Notes under the pieces: model-generated | Told to the model about the DNA's origin: nothing | What the model saw: the letters and a program-made list of their open reading frames with translations, nothing else | Database searches by the model: none | Program-made: the position numbers and the translations under genes | Assembly: GCA_024641085.1 (NCBI GenBank) | Contig: JAHEDT010000017.1 | Coordinates: forward strand, 1-56,075 | Reading direction: 5' to 3' | DNA length: 56,075 nucleotides | Source of the DNA: Geobacteraceae bacterium | Lineage (GTDB): Bacteria; Desulfobacterota; Desulfuromonadia; Desulfuromonadales; BM103 | Shown: positions 49,692 to 56,075 of the stretch, piece after piece | How positions within the stretch are numbered: position 1 is the first letter of the stretch | How the letters are laid out: each line of letters opens with the position of its first letter

Positions 49692-50687
49692 TTATTCTCC
49701 CATCTGAGCCGGGGTCAGCGAGAGCCCCTGTTCTTTCCAGAATTTCTGGGCGCCGGGGTGAACCGGTGTCACGATGCCGGTCAGGGCGCTTTTCACCGAC
49801 ATGGATTTTGCGGTGCTCTTGACCTTGACCATGTAGGAGAGGCCTTGCTTAGTATAGATGTTGGCCAGTGCGTTGTAGACATGTTCGGGAGCAACGTCCT
49901 TGCCGGCGACCCACAGGGCGGAGTCCTGGAACGACTGGACATCGTAATTAACGCCGCTGTAAGTCCCGGCCGGGATGGTGAGCGGGGCATAGAACGGGTA
50001 CTGTTTGAAGGCCCCACCCTTGTCACCTGCGTCCCAGGTGGAGAGAATCTTGATCTTGTTGCTGGCGGCCGCCTGGATCACCGAACTGTTGGGGTAGCCG
50101 GCAAACACCCACATGGCATCGATCAGTTTGTCTCCGATCGCCGCGGCCGCCTTGCTGTAGCCGATGAATTCAATATTCATCTTGTCCCATAAGCCAAGAG
50201 CGGTGAAATAACGCTGGGCGGAGGCTGCCGCACCGGAGCCGGCACCGCCGACCGCAACGCGCTTGCCAACGAGATCGGCGACCTGGTTGATGCCACTGCC
50301 CTCTAGTACGACCAGGTGGGCCGGCGCGCCGTAGAGGAAGGCCATGGCATATACGTTGGGATACTTGTTGGTGTCGTTGGTCAGGCGGCCGTTGCGCGCC
50401 AGGTAGGTGTCGCCGGAATAGGAGATGCCGAAATCGATTTCACCGGAGTTGACGCGACGCAGGTTTTCGACGGAACCGGCCGAAGCCATGTTGGAGACTT
50501 CGACATTCTTGAGCATCTTGGAAAGACGGGAAGCAATGCCGTTGGAGAAGTACTGGAAGGTTCCGCCTTCCGGCCCTCCACCGAAGCCAAGGCGGGTTTT
50601 CTCTGCCAGAACGGTGCCGGGCATGGCGAAGGCGGCGACCAGGGCGAAAGCGCTGAGCAGAGACAGGAAACGAGTGGTCTTCTTCAT
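49692..50687 (-). CDS. TAXI-family TRAP solute-binding protein
   Basis: 331 residues. Signal peptide of about 24 residues (FLSLLSAFALVAAFAMPGTVLA), then the TAXI fold starting TRLGFGGGPEGGTFQYFSNGIA and containing GSVENLRRVNSGEIDFGISYSG. Periplasmic ligand receptor; substrates of this class include glutamate and other carboxylates, but the ligand cannot be read from sequence. ATG 50687 with AGGAGGAAAA; the frame is open 15 codons upstream. It pairs with the fused permease. Confidence 0.94.
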   Translation of the reverse strand: MKKTTRFLSLLSAFALVAAFAMPGTVLAEKTRLGFGGGPEGGTFQYFSNGIASRLSKMLKNVEVSNMASAGSVENLRRVNSGEIDFGISYSGDTYLARNGRLTNDTNKYPNVYAMAFLYGAPAHLVVLEGSGINQVADLVGKRVAVGGAGSGAAASAQRYFTALGLWDKMNIEFIGYSKAAAAIGDKLIDAMWVFAGYPNSSVIQAAASNKIKILSTWDAGDKGGAFKQYPFYAPLTIPAGTYSGVNYDVQSFQDSALWVAGKDVAPEHVYNALANIYTKQGLSYMVKVKSTAKSMSVKSALTGIVTPVHPGAQKFWKEQGLSLTPAQMGE

Positions 50688-50801
50688 GGCTTTTCCTCCT
50701 TTGGTTGTTCCTCTCGGTGCATTCGGTTGCACCAGTAATCAAGGTATATTGACCGTTTCCCAACGAAAGCCCCTAAGTGAACATTAAGAATAATAGATTT
50801 A

Positions 50802-50830
50802 GATTTAAACACAATGCTCTGTTTTTGCAA
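50802..50830 (-). promoter_or_regulatory. Weak candidate promoter of the TAXI operon
   Basis: On the minus strand TTGCAA (50830 to 50825), 17 bases, TAAATC (50807 to 50802), in an AT-rich stretch 115 bases before the binding-protein gene. A better -10-like TATTAT follows 7 bases later without a good -35. The remainder of 50688-50987 holds no gene. Confidence 0.3.
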
Positions 50831-50939
50831 GAGTTAATGCCCTGGCTACCTCGAGCCTTTAGCCGATGGTGCCAGGCTGAAGGCGAGGAATCACGCACGT
50901 CCTGAGGAGGGCTTTGCCGGGGAGGAGGGGGGTATGAAA

Positions 50940-50962
50940 ACGGGCCGCGTGAGACGGCCCGT
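50940..50962 (-). terminator. Terminator of the uspA gene
   Basis: An 8-bp GC stem (50940-50947 with 50955-50962) with a 7-base loop, followed on the minus strand by TTTTC. It lies 25 bases after the uspA stop. Confidence 0.7.
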
Positions 50963-50987
50963 GGAGAATGATTGGTTTTGGGATTCT

Positions 50988-51476
50988 TCAGTCCGGAATG
51001 GGGATAACAAAGACCGGCCTTTTCGAGCGGCGTAAAACTTTCTCCGCCACGCTGCCGAGGAAGCTGTGCGCGATCGCACCCTTGCCGTGCGAACCGAGCA
51101 CGATCACCTCGGCTTGATGGCGATCCGCGGCCTCAAGTATCTGGGTCACTGCGTGTCCATGGACGACCTCGATCCCGGCAATGTTTTTCAGGTCCTCGGG
51201 GCGGTCGGCCAGTTCGTCGTGAGTGAACTGCTCCAGCCTGGCCGTCAGGTCTTTGCGCGCCTCCTCCTCGTGCTTTGCTTCGAAAGATTCCAGCACCCCC
51301 TGACCCATGACCGAGGAGACATAGGTACGAAATCCGGCATCGATTTCAGGGACGACGTGCAGCAAGTGGATTTTTGCCTGAGAGGTCCTGGCCAGCAGGA
51401 CTGCGTGCTTGAATGCGTATTGTGAATTTGGTGTCAGGTCGGTCGCGTACAGGATGTTCCGGTAGTTGGGCAGCAT
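50988..51476 (-). CDS. Universal stress protein, UspA family
   Basis: 162 residues, single Usp domain. The ATP-binding pattern G-x2-G-x9-G-S is intact in GSHGKGAIAHSFLGS near the C-terminus, so it is probably a nucleotide-binding Usp. ATG 51476 has AGGAGGA upstream; the frame is open 12 codons further. Usp genes often end TRAP operons (for example teaD with teaABC), and this one lies downstream of dctPQM on the same strand. Confidence 0.93.
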   Translation of the reverse strand: MLPNYRNILYATDLTPNSQYAFKHAVLLARTSQAKIHLLHVVPEIDAGFRTYVSSVMGQGVLESFEAKHEEEARKDLTARLEQFTHDELADRPEDLKNIAGIEVVHGHAVTQILEAADRHQAEVIVLGSHGKGAIAHSFLGSVAEKVLRRSKRPVFVIPIPD

Positions 51477-51618
51477 GGCTCTCCTCCTGGTAGGGAACCC
51501 GGCGGCCAGCATCCGACTCGGGGTCCTGTCAATAGGCTACTGCAAGTTGGAGCGTGCTGGCTGGTGCCGCGCGGAGCAGGGTAACCCTGCGCGACACCGG
51601 GACAGAGGCTCAATACCC

Positions 51619-51690
51619 CTAGAGGTGGTCGATGTAATTCGGCTGCCACAGGGATATCTGCGGGATATAGGTGATTAAGAGCAGGAAAAT
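51619..51690 (-). pseudogene. Remnant of a TRAP large permease (dctM) C-terminus
   Basis: On the minus strand 23 codons read IFLLLITYIPQISLWQPNYI followed by DHL and TAG. This is the characteristic end of DctM proteins and differs from the intact dctM end 220 bases upstream (ILVTYIPWLSTSLPYAI), so it comes from a second permease. The frame is closed by a stop 11 codons upstream. The rest of 51477-51910 shows no recognisable coding. Confidence 0.7.
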
Positions 51691-51910
51691 TTTCTGGGAC
51701 AGACCTGATCCAAATCATTTGATCGCAAGCAGCAGAGACTTGCACATGACACTCCCTGATCCGCAGGCTGGAAGGCACGGTTACGACCACCCAATGAGTT
51801 TATGATATCGATGACGGGATGTTTACAACCCCATCCGGCGAAGTCATGACTTTAAATGGTCTGAGTTTCTGCTTTATCAGACTCCTCCCTGATGCCGGCA
51901 GCCATGCTGG

Positions 51911-53527
51911 TTATTTCGTTATGATCTCCGGCCCCATAATGGCGTAAGGCAAGGAGGTTGAGAGCCATGGTATGTATGTGACTAAAATCAAAAAGAGCAT
52001 TAAAACCAGCACAAACGGCATGGCCGCCCGTACCACCCGAGCCAGACTCATCCCCGTAATGCCCGAAGTGACAAAGAGGTTGAGGCCGATGGGCGGGGTA
52101 ATCATGCCAATCTCCATATTGACGACCATGATGATACCGAGGTGAATCGGGTCGACCCCCAGCTCCATGGCGATGGGGAAAACCACCGGGGCGACGATGA
52201 TCAACAGACCGGAAGGTTCCATGAACTGGCCGCCGATAAGCAGCAGGATGTTGACGGCGATGAGGAAAGTGAACCAATTGAAGCCAACCCCCATCATCCA
52301 TTCGGTTACCATCTGCGGAATCCGCTCTGCCGAGAGGGTATGGGCAAACAGCAGGGCGTTGGCGATGATGAACATCAGCATAATGGTGGTTTTGGTTCCA
52401 TCCAAAAATGTCCGACGGGTATCGCCGCCAAACAGGGCCGGGAAAAATTTGCGTATCAGCAGCGACAAATTCCTGCCCCAGATTTTCATGCCGCCCGCGA
52501 AGCAGGCGCTGATTGAAAACCCAGCTTTTTTCGACTGAGTCGAGATATAAGCAACTGCCATCACGACAGCAATCACCAGGCCGGCGAGGTTGCGCTCGGA
52601 GGCCCCGATGGCTTCCGAATTGGCGGTGGCAAAAAAGGCGAGCATCATCCAGAAAATAAAGAACGACGCCGCATAGGCCGTGCCGTTGAAGCCGATTTTG
52701 CCTTCCGCGGAATCGTCCTGGAAAACCCAGGGGGTCTCTTTCAGGGGGCCCATGTCCCGATAGATGTAAAGGGCCACAAAGATCGAATAAACCGCAGCGA
52801 CGACAGCAGCTTCGGTGGGTGTGAACACCCCGCCGTAGATACCACCCATAATGATGGCGATGAGGAACAAGCCCCAGCTGGCCTCTTTGGCGCCATCAAA
52901 AACCGCGCCGAATCCCTGCCAGTTCTCAGACGGCAGGTTTTTAATCTTGGCAACGATATAGATGGTCAGCATCAGCATGCCACCTGCGAGAAAGCCGGGT
53001 ATCACACCGGCGAGAAACATCCGCCCGACCGATACATCGGTCGCAGCAGCGTAGACGACCATAACGATGGATGGCGGGATAAGGATGCCGAGTGTCCCCG
53101 CATTGGCAATAATGCCGGCGGCAAATTCCTTGGAGTAGCCTACCTGACGCATGCCGGCGATGGCGATGGTGCCGATGGCGACCACCGTGGCCGGAGATGA
53201 GCCTGACAGGGCGGCAAACATCATGCACGACATGACCGAGGCAATAGCCAGGCCACCCTGAAAATGGCCGACACTGGCGATGGCAAAGCGGATCAGCCGT
53301 TTAGCGACCCCGCCCGTAGACATGAAACAGGAGGCCAAAATGAAGAATGGAATGGCCAGAAGCGTATAATGTTCTCCTGCTCCGAACAGCGAAATCGCCA
53401 CCGAAGTGAGTGAATCGGGGGAAAAGAAGGTGATGAACAAGATCGACGACAAGCCCAGCGAAATGCCGACAGGAATACCGATCGCCAGCAGACCGAGTAC
53501 CAGAGCAAATAAGATTACCGATTCCAT
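51911..53527 (-). CDS. dctM: TRAP transporter large permease subunit DctM
   Basis: 538 residues, about 100 longer than usual. The transport core is clear: ALSGSSPATVVAIGTIAI, NAGTLGILIPPSIVMVVYA and GMITPPIGLNLFVTSGI. The extra length is an insertion at about residues 258-372, between the conserved TPTEAA region and TTIMLMFIIANA, with two further hydrophobic segments. It should form the ion-coupled channel with DctQ, driven by sodium. ATG 53527, 17 bases after dctQ, with AGAGAGGA upstream. Confidence 0.94.
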   Translation of the reverse strand: MESVILFALVLGLLAIGIPVGISLGLSSILFITFFSPDSLTSVAISLFGAGEHYTLLAIPFFILASCFMSTGGVAKRLIRFAIASVGHFQGGLAIASVMSCMMFAALSGSSPATVVAIGTIAIAGMRQVGYSKEFAAGIIANAGTLGILIPPSIVMVVYAAATDVSVGRMFLAGVIPGFLAGGMLMLTIYIVAKIKNLPSENWQGFGAVFDGAKEASWGLFLIAIIMGGIYGGVFTPTEAAVVAAVYSIFVALYIYRDMGPLKETPWVFQDDSAEGKIGFNGTAYAASFFIFWMMLAFFATANSEAIGASERNLAGLVIAVVMAVAYISTQSKKAGFSISACFAGGMKIWGRNLSLLIRKFFPALFGGDTRRTFLDGTKTTIMLMFIIANALLFAHTLSAERIPQMVTEWMMGVGFNWFTFLIAVNILLLIGGQFMEPSGLLIIVAPVVFPIAMELGVDPIHLGIIMVVNMEIGMITPPIGLNLFVTSGITGMSLARVVRAAMPFVLVLMLFLILVTYIPWLSTSLPYAIMGPEIITK

Positions 53528-53544
53528 AGTGTCCTCTCTGTTCC

Positions 53545-54228
53545 TCAGTCTTTGAGTGCGTCTTTATGCTCAGCGACCAACTCTTCGGCTTCATGACCAC
53601 TGATCAGCATCGCCCGTTTATTCGTCAGGATATCCCAGAAGGCCTGCAGGGAGCGGAACGCCAGCATTGCCAGACCAACCGGCAGCACCAGCAGCAGCAC
53701 CCAGCGATGGACGCGGGGCTGCATACCGAAGACCTGCTGGAGGTATTCTGGATAGCGCAGCTCTTCCGCGCCGATGTGGACTTTGTACATCTTCAGCCAG
53801 TAGGCGATTGCTCCCCCCTTGGCATTCAACCCCAAACCCAGCCAGCCCAGCCAGACGGAGTCGATCAGGATCAAACCGTAGAACATGGCGGCCAGCGCAC
53901 CGACCAGGCTCAGAATCTTGGAGACCTTATTCGGTACGGCGTTGAGCAGGATATCGACCCCGAGATGCAACCCGATTTTAATGCCATAGCCCATGCCCAG
54001 CAGAATCAGCCAGCTGAAGGCCACCATGTTAAATTCCAGCGCAGCGCTCCAACCAGTATTAAAGCCGTATCTGGCTATGACCTGGCCAAAGGAAACCAGC
54101 ATGATTGCCGTCAAGATAAGAACAAGCAGATTTTCTTCCGCCCGCTCCATAAAACGGGGGAAGAGTTTTTCCAAGCCCCAGATTATCAGGACGAAAACCA
54201 ACAGATAGAGATGTGGCCAGTACACCAT
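53545..54228 (-). CDS. dctQ: TRAP transporter small permease subunit DctQ
   Basis: 227 residues with four membrane helices (for example LYLLVFVLIIWGLEKL and LLVLILTAIMLVSFGQVIARYGF) and the family segment FSWLILLGMGYGIKIGLHLGVDIL. A loop of about 60 residues lies between helices 3 and 4 (WLKMYKVHIGAEELRYPEYL), longer than in many DctQ. ATG 54228 with AAGGAGG; the frame is open 17 codons upstream. Middle gene of dctP-dctQ-dctM. Confidence 0.9.
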   Translation of the reverse strand: MVYWPHLYLLVFVLIIWGLEKLFPRFMERAEENLLVLILTAIMLVSFGQVIARYGFNTGWSAALEFNMVAFSWLILLGMGYGIKIGLHLGVDILLNAVPNKVSKILSLVGALAAMFYGLILIDSVWLGWLGLGLNAKGGAIAYWLKMYKVHIGAEELRYPEYLQQVFGMQPRVHRWVLLLVLPVGLAMLAFRSLQAFWDILTNKRAMLISGHEAEELVAEHKDALKD

Positions 54229-54268
54229 CGCTTGGCCTCCTTCGGTCGTGAGAAAAGCGCTTAAAAAG

Positions 54269-54295
54269 AGGGCCGACACAATTTATGCCGGCCCT
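54269..54295 (-). terminator. Partial terminator between dctP and dctQ
   Basis: A 7-bp GC stem (54269-54275 with 54289-54295) followed on the minus strand by CTTTTTAAG. It lies 24 bases after the dctP stop and 40 before dctQ, and would let the binding protein be made in excess of the permease. Confidence 0.65.
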
Positions 54296-54318
54296 GTTTG
54301 GCATCCTGATATTACAAT

Positions 54319-55329
54319 TTATGAGCCGGCTGCCGTGTTAATCAGGTCAGCGCCGATCTCTCCTTCAAACTGCTTCCACACCGGCTTCATGGCATCAACC
54401 CACTTCTGCCGCTGTTCCGGAGTCAGGACGTTGATCTTGCCGCCGGCATCAAGGATGTTCTGACGGTTCTTGGCTTCTGCCGCCTTGACTTCTTCGTTGG
54501 CCTGTTGGGTCACTTCGTCGGCGATCTTCATGAGCTGGTCCCGGACTTCCGGCTTGAGGCTGTTGAGGAAATCGCTGGAGGTCATGAACAGGTAGGCCAG
54601 CAGCTGATGGCTTGTCTCAGTGGTGGAATCCTGCACCTCGAAGAATTTCTTGGTGTAGATGTTGGACCAAGTGTTCTCCTGACCATCGACAACACCGGTC
54701 TGCAGGGCGCCGTAGACCTCGGCAAAGGCCATCGGCTGCGGCGAAGCGCCCATGGCTGCAATCATCGCCTTGGCGACATCGGAAGTCTGGACGCGGAATT
54801 TCAGGCCGTTGGCGTCACTCGGAACGAGCAACGGTTTGTTGGCGGAGAAATACTTCATACCGGACATCCAGTAGCCCATACCGACGAAACCGACATCATT
54901 CATTTCGTTGAGCAGCCCTTTTCCTGCCGCACCATTGGTGAATCGGATGGCGGCATCCATATCCTTGAAAATAAACGGCAGATCGAACACGCCGAATTTC
55001 GGGGTATAGGAACCGAATTTTGACAGGGACGGGGCCAGGAACTGGACGTTGCCGGTCAGCAGGGCTTCAAGTTCCTTGCTGTCGCCGAACAGGGTGGAGT
55101 TGGGATAAACCTCAACACACATCACGCCGTCCATCTCCTTGTTGACCCTGGCGGCAAAATTGTTGGCGGCAACGACCTTCGGATGGGTGGTGCCACCCGT
55201 TACATGACTGAACTTTGTGACGCGTTCACCAGGGTCGCATCCTTCAGATGAGAATGCCATTCCGGCGGAAAAGGTTAAAAAGAAAACAGTTGTGGCCAAA
55301 ATACTCATGTGGAAAAACAATTTTTTCAT
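54319..55329 (-). CDS. dctP: TRAP transporter solute-binding protein DctP
   Basis: 336 residues. Signal peptide of about 26 residues (ILATTVFFLTFSAGMAFS), then the DctP fold: TKFSHVTGGTTHPK, the conserved LKFRVQTSDVAKAMIAAMGASPQPMAFAEVYGALQTGVVDGQENTW stretch (shown here in part as GVVDGQENTW) with the Arg of FRVQ expected to bind the ligand carboxylate. It binds a dicarboxylate or similar acid in the periplasm and delivers it to DctQM. ATG 55329 with AAGGGAG. Confidence 0.94.
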   Translation of the reverse strand: MKKLFFHMSILATTVFFLTFSAGMAFSSEGCDPGERVTKFSHVTGGTTHPKVVAANNFAARVNKEMDGVMCVEVYPNSTLFGDSKELEALLTGNVQFLAPSLSKFGSYTPKFGVFDLPFIFKDMDAAIRFTNGAAGKGLLNEMNDVGFVGMGYWMSGMKYFSANKPLLVPSDANGLKFRVQTSDVAKAMIAAMGASPQPMAFAEVYGALQTGVVDGQENTWSNIYTKKFFEVQDSTTETSHQLLAYLFMTSSDFLNSLKPEVRDQLMKIADEVTQQANEEVKAAEAKNRQNILDAGGKINVLTPEQRQKWVDAMKPVWKQFEGEIGADLINTAAGS

Positions 55330-56009
55330 TTGTGCAGTCTCCCTTTCATCTTGTGGAATTTGGTTTTGTTCTCACCCTGAAAACAAAACAACTTTTACAG
55401 CTCAATTGGTTCGAACGGCGCGATTTGATGGGTCTGTTCCGGCCGCCTCGCACGAGATATAAACTCGAAGTCAGTCAGCTAGCTCTTCTGTAAAGCTTAG
55501 TGAGACAGCTAGTGAGGGTTTGCATCAAGTGGTTGCCACCACGGCAACATGTCAGGGGTTTTCGGTCTGCCGACCTGAGAAAACATGAAGCTCCAGTCCG
55601 AATGACGGCAGAACTGCCTGCCCGCTGCCACCCATACCAAGCATAAGCAAATTAAATACCATATGTTTAGCGGATTTAAAACATGATTTTGAAAAATCCT
55701 GACTTTAGACAGGTATTTTCCGGAAAGTCGGGGGGTTGCAGGATCGGCGAGGAGGCGATTTATTTTTCGCCGCTGATCACGCCTGAGGCCGGAAACCAGG
55801 GCGGCGGGGCCGGCAGCGAGCGGGGGCGCCGGGCACAGCTGCCTCACTCAAAGGGCCTGGAAACCGATACCTTCAGGAAAAGATTCAATGATTTCAAACC
55901 GCTTCGTTGGACGAAGATGGCCGCCGGACGGTCTGACAGGTCGTGGAACGTATAAAGCCATTTTATTGAAGGACCGGTTGCAGGCCGGAGCGGGCTGAAC
56001 AGCCCCGTT
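55330..56009. other. Intergenic region upstream of dctP
   Basis: 680 bases without a supported gene. A 17-bp palindrome GTTGCC-N5-GGCAAC lies at 55532-55548 and may be an operator. Open frames at 55683-55955 (plus) and 55844-56047 (minus) lack ribosome sites and family character. No clear -24/-12 promoter was found for dctP. Confidence 0.5.
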
Positions 56010-56075
56010 TGTCTGACAAAGTGGTCGATTTCGGCCACTTTGGGCACGAAGTGGCCGAAATCCGCCTGGTGGGCC
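56010..56075. mobile_element. Probable terminus of an IS21-type insertion sequence, partial
   Basis: From TGTCTGAC at 56010 the sequence holds repeated AAGTGG-type blocks, including a perfect 14-bp inverted repeat (56027-56040 with 56049-56062) separated by 8 bases. IS21-family ends start with TGT and carry multiple short repeats of this kind ahead of istA. The transposase lies outside the window, so the assignment is inferred. Confidence 0.45.

Noticed and set aside
55683-56047. Opposed frames upstream of dctP
   Set aside because: Weak starts and low-complexity composition; the minus frame runs into the putative insertion-sequence end.

Overview
The window is a chromosomal stretch of moderately GC-rich DNA. 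Gene order and content point to a member of the Desulfuromonadales/Geobacterales (former Deltaproteobacteria): an end-of-spc/alpha ribosomal operon, a complete trp cluster, a tRNA-tilS-ftsH-folP-cdaA-cdaR-glmM-pdxJ-acpS-nnr-tsaE string, citramalate synthase for isoleucine, a cytochrome c nitrite reductase pair, and TRAP carboxylate transporters. The lineage is inferred from gene order and protein character; no database search was made.

Layout. 1-6462: the end of the spc operon and the alpha operon (rplO, secY, adk, map, rpmJ, rpsM, rpsK, rpsD, rpoA, rplQ), closed by a terminator that also serves a convergent SlyD/FkpB-type prolyl isomerase. 7174-17404: trpE, G, D, C, B2, F, B, then a DEAD-box helicase and a family 5 uracil-DNA glycosylase, then trpA, so all tryptophan steps from chorismate are present, with two trpB paralogues. 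17625-21979: accD, folC, lptD. 22189-25703: a secreted helix-hairpin-helix protein, ftsB-like, a 56-residue Cys protein, argS and a SPOR-domain protein. 25719-26000: strong promoter, initiator tRNA-fMet, a second CAU tRNA and terminator. 26016-36782: tilS through tsaE, a tightly packed cell-envelope/cofactor operon that includes c-di-AMP cyclase (cdaA/cdaR). 36888-40602: lysC, cimA, a second helix-hairpin-helix protein and a 51-residue zinc ribbon.

From 40.6 kb the window becomes more accessory: a DUF1846 protein, nrfHA (ammonifying nitrite reductase) in an AT-rich regulatory setting, an orphan acyltransferase catalytic domain, a lipoprotein, a REP-like foldback, then a minus-strand block holding two different TRAP systems (a TAXI type with fused permease, and a DctPQM type), a UspA protein and a remnant of a third TRAP permease. 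The right edge looks like the terminus of an IS21-type insertion element.

Most of the window is ordinary housekeeping sequence. I found no defence island, CRISPR array, phage or biosynthetic cluster. The items most worth a second look are the lipoyl-like domain without its lysine inside the TAXI-TRAP permease, the dctM remnant next to uspA, the dctM insertion, the trpB2/trpB1 cluster interrupted by nucleic-acid enzymes, the poly-G tract in a small Cys protein, the orphan E2 catalytic domain, and the foldback elements upstream of nrfH and near 46.9 kb.
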